Below, piece after piece: positions 35,317 through 42,893 of a DNA stretch of 64,000 nucleotides (the first letter of the stretch is position 1; every line of letters starts with the position of its first letter). Below the pieces are notes generated by a model. It was not told the DNA's origin and made no database searches. It saw nothing but the letters and a program-made list of their open reading frames with translations. Both the position numbers and the translations under genes were made by a program. Where the stretch lies: IMG/VR virus record IMGVR_UViG_3300044638_007036, positions 18,096-82,095 of that record. The stretch is one strand, 5' to 3'. The DNA comes from a virus.

Positions 35317-36062
35317 TATGCCACCTTTTGTTCAGCAAGATCCCAGAGCATTGTATTAATCTCAGTTTGACTGATAAGACTATTTACTTTACGAATTGCC
35401 TTATCTTTACACTTACCCTCTTGTTCAACCAGAACTCTTGCACCGCCCCTGATTAAGTTCTCCTGCACTACATTCATTACAGTAAATAGATCGGTTGCCT
35501 CGTCTTCTCTGCGATGTACAGGCATTGAGAAGGAATGAATGATACTATCATTACCTAGTCGATTTTGTAAAGCTTCACGTTGAAAGGCAATAACTTCCGC
35601 TTGAGTAAGTACAGTTGCTTTCATCTTATCAATTGACTCAGTTAGTTTACTAGCTTGAGCAACGATATGGTTGATAGCTACGATCAAACGTTGATCGAAG
35701 TCATTACCCGAGTGTCGCACTCTTACAGGTTGGATAAGGTTATCACCAACAACCAAACCATTTGAACAAACAAACCTAAAGAAACCAATTTGAAGCGTTA
35801 CTGAACTGCTACCATCATGTGAATTTGTCAATAGTAATTGAGGAACTCCATCGGATGTTGCCTTCATTAATGGACTAGTGAAGATCACTCTATGTTTCTG
35901 GAAGCCTTGTCGTTCTTTCTTTCGAACCTTCATAGCCACAAATTTATCCATGGTAAAGCCTAGTCCTTGGATACGCATCACAATATCTGAAGTCTTAGCA
36001 AGCTTATATTTGTCGCTAAGTGTTGGAAGTTTCTGGTCAAGAGTGTTAATTTCTGTTGTCAT
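35316..36062 (-). CDS. DUF932-like protein
   Basis: 248 residues from the ATG at 36062, chosen because AAGGA precedes it (an upstream ATG at 36089 has none). The segment FFRFVCSNGLVVGDN and the order SPLMKATSDGVPQLLLTNSHDG then helical C-terminus match the DUF932 family, which is common in phages and plasmids and has no settled function. It is a likely early protein by place. Confidence 0.75.
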   Translation of the reverse strand: MTTEINTLDQKLPTLSDKYKLAKTSDIVMRIQGLGFTMDKFVAMKVRKKERQGFQKHRVIFTSPLMKATSDGVPQLLLTNSHDGSSSVTLQIGFFRFVCSNGLVVGDNLIQPVRVRHSGNDFDQRLIVAINHIVAQASKLTESIDKMKATVLTQAEVIAFQREALQNRLGNDSIIHSFSMPVHRREDEATDLFTVMNVVQENLIRGGARVLVEQEGKCKDKAIRKVNSLISQTEINTMLWDLAEQKVA

Positions 36063-36142
36063 GTTGTGTCCTTTTGTTTGAAGCGTCATGCTTCGATTAA
36101 TTAAATTGTAATTCAGTTTTGTGTTAAGATGAAGTGGGTAAA

Positions 36143-36406
36143 TTATTCCACTTCGTACTTAATGCCTTCAAAAGTTATTGACTTCAAAGTGTTGACGTTA
36201 ATAGTCCGGTACTCTTCAGATTGTAGATCGAAAACAGTCAGGTAGTTCAGTGCCTCGGCATCATACCCTAGCTCACCACCTTTGAGATATTTCTTGACTC
36301 CCAAACGGCATGTCATCTTTCGAAGGCTACCATCTTTTTTAGTAAACTCCACCGAAAATATTTTACTTCCGACAAGTTCTCTTAATTGTTTTACTTCAGT
36401 TTTCAT
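36143..36406 (-). CDS. Small beta-rich protein, unknown function
   Basis: 87 residues with alternating strands (FSVEFTKKDGSLRKMTCRLG; YLTVFDLQSEEYRTINV). Similar to small SH3-like phage proteins in pattern, but not recognised. A palindrome copy (36137-36149) covers its stop codon. Confidence 0.6.
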   Translation of the reverse strand: MKTEVKQLRELVGSKIFSVEFTKKDGSLRKMTCRLGVKKYLKGGELGYDAEALNYLTVFDLQSEEYRTINVNTLKSITFEGIKYEVE

Positions 36407-36420
36407 GTTGTCTCCTATTG

Positions 36421-36999
36421 TTAGTGGGCAATTAATCCAATCTTAGGATTGTTGCCTATTGCTATTAAATCATTTTCAGAGGCGTTCGCATAGCCCGAGG
36501 CAATTAATTCCGCCTCGCTCTTAAATATTCTAGCGTGTCGATCAGTATCAGCATTGATAAGGTCGTCACGTTTGCCACCTTCAGATTTAATCAGAGTAAA
36601 GTTGGCAGGTAATTTGATACCATCAAGTAAAGGTAGACTCTTTGAGTAAGCATAGAACTTTACATGAGGCATTGAGTCCATTACCTTAAACCATTTGTGA
36701 AGGTATTCCCGACTGTAGAAGTCACCAGAATCATGGATGCGGATAACATCCGCTTTACGTCGAGTAATCTCATCGATCATTACTTGAGGAAAGTTATCTT
36801 GTTTCGTTGCCTCAAGTCTACGTTCAAATGCGGGCTTGACGTTTGACCAAATGTATGCACCTTTTGAAGCATAGCAATACTTTTTACAATCACCTGCCCA
36901 TATACAAGTATCTTGAGCAGGAATACCGAAGTTAAATACTCGAAGTCCTGTTGCTTTACTTGTTGATTTTAGTTTACTATTCTGCGTCAAAAGTTCCAC
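36421..36999 (-). CDS. Gene product 88-like protein
   Basis: 192 residues from a GTG at 36999 behind AGGAGG (7 bases away); longer in-frame ATG starts overlap the upstream gene and lack ribosome sites. NFGIPAQDTCIWAGDCKKYC followed by YASKGAY with VKPAFERRLEATK and VIRIHDSGDFYS match the phage gp88 family (first seen in mycobacteriophages), with a CxxxxC..YCYA cluster reminiscent of radical-type iron-sulfur sites. The chemistry is unproven. The gene sits in the early region. Confidence 0.7.
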   Translation of the reverse strand: MELLTQNSKLKSTSKATGLRVFNFGIPAQDTCIWAGDCKKYCYASKGAYIWSNVKPAFERRLEATKQDNFPQVMIDEITRRKADVIRIHDSGDFYSREYLHKWFKVMDSMPHVKFYAYSKSLPLLDGIKLPANFTLIKSEGGKRDDLINADTDRHARIFKSEAELIASGYANASENDLIAIGNNPKIGLIAH

Positions 37000-37168
37000 G
37001 TTCCCTCCTATTATTTTCATCGTCCAATCGTACGAGCTCGTCGTATAATTCATTAAAAAATCCGTTCTTAGAAAGCAGATATAATACCTCGTCGCCAAAC
37101 TTATTAGTATCAATATCTAGGTAACTGAAATTACGTTCTATTAATTGTTCGGCAATCTTTTTTACCAT
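36977..37168 (-). CDS. Small acidic protein, unknown function
   Basis: 63 residues, helical and acidic (FGDEVLYLLSKNGFFNELYD). It overlaps the gp88-like start by 23 bases. Not recognised. Confidence 0.6.
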   Translation of the reverse strand: MVKKIAEQLIERNFSYLDIDTNKFGDEVLYLLSKNGFFNELYDELVRLDDENNRRERGTFDAE

Positions 37169-37183
37169 AACATTCTCCTATAA

Positions 37184-37519
37184 TCATTCTATTGCAACGA
37201 TACCAGATGCGTCAATCGTGGCAATCTTTGCCGTTTTAATACTAGACTCGTCATCTTTCCTGACAAAACTAGTAAACTTGTAAGGATTGTATGTCACTTT
37301 AGTTGACTTACCTAGTAAACTTACATCACCAATCCAAATACCTGAACATCCTGCATGGACATTCTTAGACTTCTCTCGTCGGACTTTGGCATTACCTGCC
37401 TTTCCCACTAAGAATCTCACGTTTGCTAAACTGATTGACTCAACATGAGCAATCACTTTTCCCTTGTGTCGAACCGAGTAACCGCCTCGGTGAATGTTTC
37501 TATAAACATATACTCTCAT
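37184..37519 (-). CDS. Conserved phage protein with KNVHAG motif
   Basis: 111 residues. It opens MRVYVYRNIHRGGYSVRHKG, then GKVIAHVESISLANVRFLVG, and has VRREKSKNVHAGCSGIWIG in the middle. This KNVHAG block belongs to a small protein family common in phages with no known function. Basic and beta-rich. Confidence 0.75.
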   Translation of the reverse strand: MRVYVYRNIHRGGYSVRHKGKVIAHVESISLANVRFLVGKAGNAKVRREKSKNVHAGCSGIWIGDVSLLGKSTKVTYNPYKFTSFVRKDDESSIKTAKIATIDASGIVAIE

Positions 37520-37531
37520 AGTTGACTTCCT

Positions 37532-37678
37532 TTATTGGACTTGTGTTAACACTCTCTCTACATTCGAATCTCTTAAGAATTGATGAAAGAAATACCTTAA
37601 CATCATTTCATTTTTTACGAAGTGTTCGTGGGTAAATGTTGCCCCACTTTTATACTTGACATGGAAAGTTAACATCAT
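37532..37678 (-). CDS. 48-residue protein, unknown function
   Basis: 48 residues (MMLTFHVKYKSGATFTHEHF, then a helical end). GGGGAATAG precedes the ATG. It contains a copy of the 13 bp palindrome (37631-37643) inside the coding frame. Not recognised. Confidence 0.5.
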   Translation of the reverse strand: MMLTFHVKYKSGATFTHEHFVKNEMMLRYFFHQFLRDSNVERVLTQVQ

Positions 37679-37679
37679 A

Positions 37680-37907
37680 CTATTCCCCTTTTACAATCGA
37701 GTTGATAAGACTTGTATGACTTGCCAATCTTGCACCCACTTGATGATCCTCTTCTATCTTGTACCCTAGTTCAAGGATACTGCTCAATTGATTATCGCTG
37801 AAAGTCTTAACACCAAGCAAGCGGGCAAACTTTTCCGCTAGGTGACAAGACGGATACACTAGTTCTCTACCATAGACATTCTTAGTTTTCACATAGATAG
37901 TTTTCAT
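37680..37907 (-). CDS. Small protein, unknown function
   Basis: 75 residues, basic N-terminus (MKTIYVKTKNVYGRELVYPS) and helical body. A palindrome copy (37824-37836) lies within it. Start overlaps the upstream gene (ATGA). Not recognised. Confidence 0.55.
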   Translation of the reverse strand: MKTIYVKTKNVYGRELVYPSCHLAEKFARLLGVKTFSDNQLSSILELGYKIEEDHQVGARLASHTSLINSIVKGE

Positions 37908-38059
37908 TTAGTACCTCCATGATACTGCACTAATAAATCATAGTGTTTCTTAATCCACAAAGCCACTTCAGGATCTGTCAGTTCTTTCCCCTCTTGAGCG
38001 AGGATAGAAAGAATGTTAAGACATGAGACTAGTTCCCTAGCAATCTCTTTTTTATCCAT
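37904..38059 (-). CDS. 51-residue protein, first gene of the leftward operon
   Basis: MDKKEIARELVSCLNILSIL, then LTDPEVALWIKKHYDLLVQY; 51 residues behind a strong GGGAGGGATT ribosome site. It is the first protein gene after the 1.24 kb noncoding region, so probably among the earliest expressed. Function unknown. Confidence 0.65.
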   Translation of the reverse strand: MDKKEIARELVSCLNILSILAQEGKELTDPEVALWIKKHYDLLVQYHGGTK

Positions 38060-39038
38060 AATCCCTCCCTATGCATTTCGGGCATTGTACCCAAAACTGT
38101 AACCTGTTAAATTTACTGAATAACTTGAACGCTATTTAGTAACTTTAACAAGTATAATTATAATCGTACCTAATCGAACTTTAATACAGTAAGAAAAAAG
38201 AACACTGTACTGGAAACAATCGTATCTATAGCTTTACCAAAAGTAAAGCGTAGGTAAAAAATACCTACTCAGAACTACATAAAACTATATCACTAAAGTA
38301 TTAGGAAAATACTCAAGTTATACCCGATTCCTCCAGTACAGTACTCAGTCAATCACTCAATAGTATACTGTTATTGTTTATCCTCGCATCTCCTATAGTA
38401 TAGTCTGGACGTTTTACCTTGACGCATCTTGTTATACTTCGTTGCATCAATTCTAAGGGCAGTCATATCCGAGTTAATTCTCGTCTCACCATACCCATAC
38501 AATCCACTATAGTCCTTCGAGTGTCTTAATCTCAGTTCGTACTATTCAGTACTTAGAAGATATACCTATCTTCAGAGACTATACCACACTGCGTCAAAGC
38601 GTTCAGTCTTGCTTAAGACCATTACACTATTCAGTGTGTTGACCTATTTGGTCGAGCATCGTTCGTGGACTATAACCACGACACCTTCTTTTACAATACT
38701 TTGAGACTCGTTGCCTTGTCTCTCTTTAATCTTATCTCGGTTAATCTGAACAATCAAGCTAGGTATTTTTTGCCTATCGTCTCGCTGTTCGTCTTATCCT
38801 TTTGTTGCCCTCGGCATTATTGCCTCGGTACAATCATCTTACCACAATGGTTATAGGTTACAAGCCTAGGCAAACTTTGCCGATACCACCAAACTAAAAT
38901 AGTCAAGTGTTGCATTATATTATAAGGACAGAGAGATCTATACTAAACTAAAATGGTTGTCAAGTATAGGCAAATTATTCCAGTATGGTTTAGTCAAGTA
39001 AACTGGATTGGTCAAGTATTAGGTTTGGGGAATCCTCT

Positions 39039-39067
39039 ATTGTCTCATAGAAAAGAATCGCTGTCAA
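39039..39067 (-). promoter_or_regulatory. Host-type early promoter for the leftward operon
   Basis: On the - strand: TTGACA, 17 bases, GACAAT. A perfect -35 with a four-of-six -10. A second TTGACA at 38963-38958 has only a poor -10 (TATAGA at 15 bases). Consistent with sigma-70-type transcription. Confidence 0.45.
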
Positions 39068-39205
39068 CCCCTAGGCAAATTCTGCCGCTTCGTATATTCT
39101 ATAAAGAAGACTGACTTAGTTGGTTATTGTCAAAGGGGGGGGGTGGTGGGTGTTAGCCGTGACGAGTTTGGGTTACTGTCTGTACACCAGAATGGGTGTT
39201 TATAT

Positions 39206-39217
39206 ATCTATGCACTA
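39206..39217 (+). repeat. 12 bp direct repeat ATCTATGCACTA, copy 1
   Basis: ATCTATGCACTA in the noncoding region before the kinase-like gene. Identical copies at 40366 and 41548 flank the following two genes. Confidence 0.7.
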
Positions 39218-39274
39218 CCTTATGTAAACTTCTGCACTCAGTAGCTCATTGTGGGTGCTATTGTTTACACTATG

Positions 39275-39291
39275 AACAAATGTATTTATTG
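39275..39291 (+). promoter_or_regulatory. Late-type promoter motif before the kinase-like gene
   Basis: AACAAATGTATTTATTG, matching the first ten bases of AACAAATGTACATAG. It lies 10 bases before the ATG of a + strand gene, followed by GAGG as ribosome site. Confidence 0.45.
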
Positions 39292-39301
39292 AGGATTAAA
39301 C

Positions 39302-40366
39302 ATGGGTAAGAAGATAAGCAAAGAAGAACTCTCTAATGAACAAATCGAACAATTAATCGAAGAGTTTGCTAATCTTACTGAAGAAGAAAGGCAAAAGCGT
39401 CTACTAGGTAAAGGTGCATACAAGTCAGCTTATGAAATACCCGGAAAAGACTTTGTAATAAAGAAGCCACACTATACCAGCGAAGCAATCAACGACATGG
39501 CTAGAGAATACGGAGTTAATAAAAGACTACTAGATGAAGTGGATTTAGAACCTCCCATACTTGTTACTCGTAAAAATGAACTTGGAGAAAGAGATCCGTT
39601 CCACATTCAAAGACGAGTAGCTCCTTTAAACGACGAACTACGAGAGACTATTACAAATGATCCTAAACTTAAATCATTTAAGGAAGAAGAAGATTTCCTT
39701 TCTCAGCTAATGAAGAAGTCAGACGCAGCTAGAACTAGGGCTCTTAATGAAAACGATTTAGTAGCTGCAAAAAACTATGCAAAAGACTACCAAGATGCTT
39801 ATAGCAAACTTCAACAAGTAACTAATGCAAAAATAGAAAGAAGAAATAATCTTTCCCAACCAGCAATGGAGCTTATCGATAAAGTTAGTGAGGGTATTGA
39901 AAAGGCTAATCTTAGAGGTGCAGATATCCACGAAGGAAACATCACCAAGAAAGGTAGCGTCTTCGATCTAGGATCGTGGGTTGACTACATTGATGATGAC
40001 GCTAAAAGTAAGGGTCTTTCTAAGATGAGATCAAACATCGTAAAAAAAACCATCTCAGAAGCAAAAAAACCAACCAAGTTTGGCATATATAGAGCCCTCA
40101 TTCCTCTTGTCGCAAAAGGAGCTTTGGCTGGAGCTACGGGATTAGCCTCTTTAGCAGCAGAAGCTTCTGATGCTACAGAAGAAGGAAGTTCTATTGAAGA
40201 AGCAGCTATGGAGAGAGAAAAGCAAGATCGTAAGTTTCGCAATACCGTAGGACAAGATACTTATAATGCATCGCAAAAATTATTAAGAAGTATTGGTCCT
40301 AAAGATCTAATTGATCCAGATGCGCAAAAATCTCAATTTAGAACACTTAGAAATAAGCTTAAGTAA
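39302..40366 (+). CDS. Protein-kinase-like fold protein with hydrophobic C-terminal module
   Basis: 354 residues. A kinase-like active site can be traced: glycine loop GKGAYKSAYEIPG from Gly36, Lys54/Lys55 in FVIKKP (ATP-binding Lys), a Glu in MAREYG, catalytic loop Asp208-Ile-His-Glu-Gly-Asn213 (as DLHPGN in ABC1/RIO/APH-type kinases), and Asp222-Leu-Gly224 in place of DFG. The C-terminal third has a Gly/Ala-rich hydrophobic segment (about 265-285) and ends in FRTLRNKLK. It would phosphorylate a protein or small molecule. It lies on the + strand in a late-type unit, so it may be packaged in or act late in infection. No homologue was identified by name. Confidence 0.7.
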   Translation: MGKKISKEELSNEQIEQLIEEFANLTEEERQKRLLGKGAYKSAYEIPGKDFVIKKPHYTSEAINDMAREYGVNKRLLDEVDLEPPILVTRKNELGERDPFHIQRRVAPLNDELRETITNDPKLKSFKEEEDFLSQLMKKSDAARTRALNENDLVAAKNYAKDYQDAYSKLQQVTNAKIERRNNLSQPAMELIDKVSEGIEKANLRGADIHEGNITKKGSVFDLGSWVDYIDDDAKSKGLSKMRSNIVKKTISEAKKPTKFGIYRALIPLVAKGALAGATGLASLAAEASDATEEGSSIEEAAMEREKQDRKFRNTVGQDTYNASQKLLRSIGPKDLIDPDAQKSQFRTLRNKLK

Positions 40367-40377
40367 TCTATGCACTA
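40366..40377 (+). repeat. 12 bp direct repeat ATCTATGCACTA, copy 2
   Basis: ATCTATGCACTA in the 23-base gap between the kinase-like and zincin genes, touching the upstream stop codon. Confidence 0.7.
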
Positions 40378-40389
40378 TAAAGGAATGGC

Positions 40390-41334
40390 ATGAGAGTATC
40401 TAGAAATAAAGTACCGTTTAAGCCACAAGAATTTGAAAAAAATTATTCTCCATCTGAAAAAGATATTTCTCATATGGAAAGTCTTGCCAAGCAAAATAAG
40501 CTAGACGAATTAAATGATTTTATAAATAATAAAATGGTTGGAGCGGAATTAGACTCCAATGCTCCCGGAATACCAACTAGAGACTTCCTAACTGAAGCAC
40601 TTTCAAAATCAATAAGAAAAAGACAACCAGAGTTGGCTAATCTATCAGCAGAACAAAAACTTAACTATTTTAAAGATCAAGTATATCCGGGAGTTGATGA
40701 ATTTAGAAAAAAAATGGGATTGTCCAGTTTAAAATTAAAAGCAATTCCATGGGTTGGTAGTGAATACAATTATGAAACTGGAGAATTAAACTATGATGAT
40801 AGATATAAAAATGACCCTATGCAAGAGGGAACTATGCTGCACGAACTTGCTCATTCTGCGGATCACGCATTCCAAGATCAAGCACAAAGAGAATCTCTTA
40901 TAGATCATTATAGAAATATAGCTGTTTTTGATGGCGAACGTCCTGAACATCCAAAAAATAATAATCATCAAGAATTTAAAAATTCCCAGTTAGGAAGAGA
41001 AATAATAAATGATTATATTAAAAAATTGCCTAAATTAAAGAAGTTAGATAGTGGTCAAAGCCGTACGACAAATTCAGAAATTGATGGTTGGATGAATAAA
41101 GGGTATTCTAAGATTAAAAGAATGCCAAATTTTGAGGACTATGATTGGAAATCGGGAGATTTTAACTCAGATGTAATTCAAAATCCAGTAGATAAATATA
41201 AGCAGATTGGAACAGATCATCACTCAGGTAGAGCATTTTCTTTAGATAACTTCATTAACTTTGCAAAAGGTGGTCTTAAGGATGTTGTTCAAAATGAGAA
41301 TAGATTTAAAAAATTAAGAAGTAAACTAACATAA
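40390..41334 (+). CDS. Zincin-like metallopeptidase-domain protein (HELAH)
   Basis: 314 residues. MLHELAHSADHAFQDQ gives His151-Glu152-x-x-His155 and a downstream Asp158. About 125 residues later, DHHSGRAFSLDNF appears, matching DLHTRGHFFNRNF in the protein encoded at 59459. The C-terminus FKKLRSKLT resembles LRNKLK of the adjacent kinase-like protein. There is no signal peptide. It is a late-expressed protein of unknown target; proteolysis of a host protein or of virion parts is possible. Confidence 0.75.
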   Translation: MRVSRNKVPFKPQEFEKNYSPSEKDISHMESLAKQNKLDELNDFINNKMVGAELDSNAPGIPTRDFLTEALSKSIRKRQPELANLSAEQKLNYFKDQVYPGVDEFRKKMGLSSLKLKAIPWVGSEYNYETGELNYDDRYKNDPMQEGTMLHELAHSADHAFQDQAQRESLIDHYRNIAVFDGERPEHPKNNNHQEFKNSQLGREIINDYIKKLPKLKKLDSGQSRTTNSEIDGWMNKGYSKIKRMPNFEDYDWKSGDFNSDVIQNPVDKYKQIGTDHHSGRAFSLDNFINFAKGGLKDVVQNENRFKKLRSKLT

Positions 41335-41342
41335 ATACCAAT

Positions 41343-41374
41343 TTGTAAGAATTACTATATAGTCTTTCTTACAA
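41343..41374. terminator. Hairpin between convergent genes, possible bidirectional terminator
   Basis: A 9 bp stem TTGTAAGAA / TTCTTACAA with a 14-base loop lies between a rightward and a leftward gene. It overlaps the end of the leftward gene and lacks a long T run. Confidence 0.4.
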
Positions 41375-41546
41375 GTAGCTCTAGTAGTCGCAATTCAATC
41401 TCTAGCTCTTCCAAATTTATCACCATATACTTTGCTAATACCATTAGCCTATATTCGTCAGGTACAGAGTCCATCTCTCTTTCTAGACGATTCTGGAGCG
41501 TTTGGAGATGTGGGTGTTCTTGTAAAAATAGTTTTAGTTCTTCCAT
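41355..41546 (-). CDS. Small acidic helical protein, unknown function
   Basis: 63 residues, Leu/Glu-rich and helical (MEELKLFLQEHPHLQTLQNR, then EELEIELRLLELL). It has no strong ribosome site. It ends the second leftward operon. Not recognised. Confidence 0.5.
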   Translation of the reverse strand: MEELKLFLQEHPHLQTLQNRLEREMDSVPDEYRLMVLAKYMVINLEELEIELRLLELLVRKTI

Positions 41547-41547
41547 A

Positions 41548-41559
41548 ATCTATGCACTA
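41548..41559 (+). repeat. 12 bp direct repeat ATCTATGCACTA, copy 3
   Basis: ATCTATGCACTA just upstream of the 63-residue leftward gene; the third copy of the set at 39206 and 40366. Confidence 0.7.
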
Positions 41560-41625
41560 GCTTTGATACACTCCAACCACTACACTTAAAATTACTAAAA
41601 ATAATACGGCTTCAGATATACTCAT
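41557..41625 (-). CDS. 22-residue single-span membrane microprotein
   Basis: MSISEAVLFLVILSVVVGVY then QS: one membrane helix. AAGGAG lies nine bases before the ATG, which supports translation. Similar in size and layout to the 22-residue peptide at 20597. Confidence 0.5.
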   Translation of the reverse strand: MSISEAVLFLVILSVVVGVYQS

Positions 41626-41651
41626 GTCTACTCACTCCTTCGAGAATAGTC

Positions 41652-41667
41652 CTCGCCAAGAGGCGAG
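41652..41667. other. GC-rich hairpin in a gap
   Basis: A perfect 6 bp stem CTCGCC / GGCGAG closes a four-base loop in otherwise A/T-rich sequence. There is no T run, so it is not a typical intrinsic terminator. It lies just upstream (- strand) of the 22-residue microprotein. Confidence 0.4.
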
Positions 41668-41698
41668 CCATGAAATTTATTTCACAATATAAATTTCC

Positions 41699-41869
41699 TT
41701 ACAGTACTTCTATAAATGTCCAACTACCTACTACCGTGTAGAGATCTTCTAGAGTTTCGATACAGAAGTACCGCCATTTACTAGACAGATCACAGTAATA
41801 GAATACTAAATTTTCAGAGTATACGATACCTAAGTTATCGTTATGAGTAATGTAATACCCATGTTTCAT
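41699..41869 (-). CDS. 56-residue protein, unknown function
   Basis: MKHGYYITHNDNLGIVYSEN, then aromatic-rich strands (LVFYYCDLSSKWRYFCIE), ending TFIEVL. Its start overlaps the upstream gene by four bases (ATGA). Not recognised. Confidence 0.6.
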   Translation of the reverse strand: MKHGYYITHNDNLGIVYSENLVFYYCDLSSKWRYFCIETLEDLYTVVGSWTFIEVL

Positions 41870-42633
41870 TTAGTATCTCCTTTGTACAAATCAGGATTTC
41901 CCAAACTATCCCATTCCTCTTCTGATTTTTTAAGAATATCTTCTTTACTAAAAGATCTAATTGCTAAACCTTTTAAGTGGTAATTTAATTCTGCTGTTAC
42001 AGTAGGATCATCGTGATATAAATGAAAAGCTCTTGCGTTTTTCATAACTCCATACTTTAAACATTTTCCAATTTTAAAAGAAACTAAATCATCTTCTCCG
42101 CCCCATCCTTCAAAATTTTCTGGATACCCTCCTATCAGTTTATATGTCTCAGTTTTAAAACATATAACTCCCCCAGCTAAAGGTATTATGGTTGCTCTTT
42201 TTTCTTTGAATTCTGGCAAGCTAATTAGAGAATTAAAATCTAAATTCAAAATAAATTCTGTGGATTGATTTTTATTTAGATACGTAACATTTTGATGGAA
42301 GGGAGATATCGCATCATATTCTTTCAAATTTTCTATAGATTTTTCTATAGTAATTTTATTACAAATTAAATCCGAGTCTCCTAAGATTACATTTTGAAAT
42401 CCTTCTTCTATTGCTTTTTTAACAGCCACATTCAACGACCACGATTTATTAAATTTTTTAGGATTGTACAAAAATAGGGAATCTTTAATTATTTGACTTT
42501 CTCCTTGCTCTACTACGCAAAGATCAAGATTTGGAAAATTAAGCTTTATGTGCTTTTTTAAAGTTTCTAAATTTAGTAATCTTCGAACATCGCCGTTGTA
42601 TTTAAACGGTATAATATATCTAGTTTTATTCAC
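41866..42633 (-). CDS. GT-A-fold glycosyltransferase
   Basis: 255 residues. Asp86-Ser-Asp88 (LGDSDLICN) is the metal-binding DxD, and GGYPENFEGWGGEDDLVSF at about 168-186 is the acceptor/catalytic segment typical of beta-1,4-galactosyltransferase-like (GT7/GT27-type) enzymes. His-rich LYHDDPTV may add a metal ligand. It would move a sugar from a nucleotide sugar to an unknown acceptor, for example host surface glycan or a phage structure. A second sugar-type gene lies at 45809. Confidence 0.8.
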   Translation of the reverse strand: MNKTRYIIPFKYNGDVRRLLNLETLKKHIKLNFPNLDLCVVEQGESQIIKDSLFLYNPKKFNKSWSLNVAVKKAIEEGFQNVILGDSDLICNKITIEKSIENLKEYDAISPFHQNVTYLNKNQSTEFILNLDFNSLISLPEFKEKRATIIPLAGGVICFKTETYKLIGGYPENFEGWGGEDDLVSFKIGKCLKYGVMKNARAFHLYHDDPTVTAELNYHLKGLAIRSFSKEDILKKSEEEWDSLGNPDLYKGDTK

Positions 42634-42817
42634 TTAAAATCTCTTTTATTTCAGTAGTTAGTTCTTCTATAGATATAATCTCTCTCTCATCATATTTACT
42701 GAGTTTTCTAATATATCTTTCTATATCTTCTAATTTTTTTGCAGTTTTTGCAGCACTTTGAAAAAGTTCTAATTCGTCTTTATCTTCGTAAGGATCAAAC
42801 TCATATATTATTTTCAT
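42626..42817 (-). CDS. Small charged protein, unknown function
   Basis: 63 residues from the ATG at 42817 (a TTG at 42832 is possible), charged and helical (ELELFQSAAKTAKKLEDIER). The duplicated bipartite element lies directly upstream. Overlaps the glycosyltransferase by eight bases. Confidence 0.55.
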   Translation of the reverse strand: MKIIYEFDPYEDKDELELFQSAAKTAKKLEDIERYIRKLSKYDEREIISIEELTTEIKEILSE

Positions 42818-42834
42818 GTAAGAAGTTAGCAACT

Positions 42835-42870
42835 ACCTCACAACTTAGATTTAGTAGGTATGTGACACCT
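42835..42870 (-). repeat. Bipartite repeated element, copy A
   Basis: On the - strand AGGTGTCACATACC, 10 bases, AAGTTGTGAGGT. Both blocks recur exactly at 45489-45537 with 23 bases between. It lies in a 60-base gap directly before a start codon, so it may be a leader RNA or operator. Confidence 0.6.
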
Positions 42871-42893
42871 AAGGGTAACGCTGCGATAATTTA

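Larger units (their letters stand above)
36137..39086. repeat. Twelve copies of a 13 bp palindrome GGYA-N5-TDCC
   Basis: Copies at 36137, 36426, 36499, 37631, 37824, 38080, 38253, 38762, 38813 (12 bp), 38869, 38969 and 39074. The best is GGCAAACTTTGCC. Five carry TAGG in front. They occur in noncoding DNA, around stop codons and inside small genes. They may be operators, or RNA hairpins that act in the leader transcript. Confidence 0.6.
38060..39301. other. 1.24 kb noncoding control region
   Basis: No frame with a ribosome site or codon pattern like the neighbours was found on either strand; the open frame at 38665-38856 (+) has no ribosome site. The region holds seven of the twelve palindrome copies, a TTGACA-type promoter facing left, a nine-G run at 39135, and two + strand motifs near its right end. 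It is likely a promoter/leader region for the leftward operon and a candidate origin. Confidence 0.6.

Noticed and set aside
38665-38856. 63-codon + strand open frame in the noncoding region
   Set aside because: No ribosome site, Cys/Phe/Leu-rich random-like composition, and it runs through palindrome copies; treated as chance.
39135-39150. G-quadruplex from the nine-G run
   Set aside because: Only one long and two short G runs are present; a stable quadruplex is uncertain and cannot be judged by eye.
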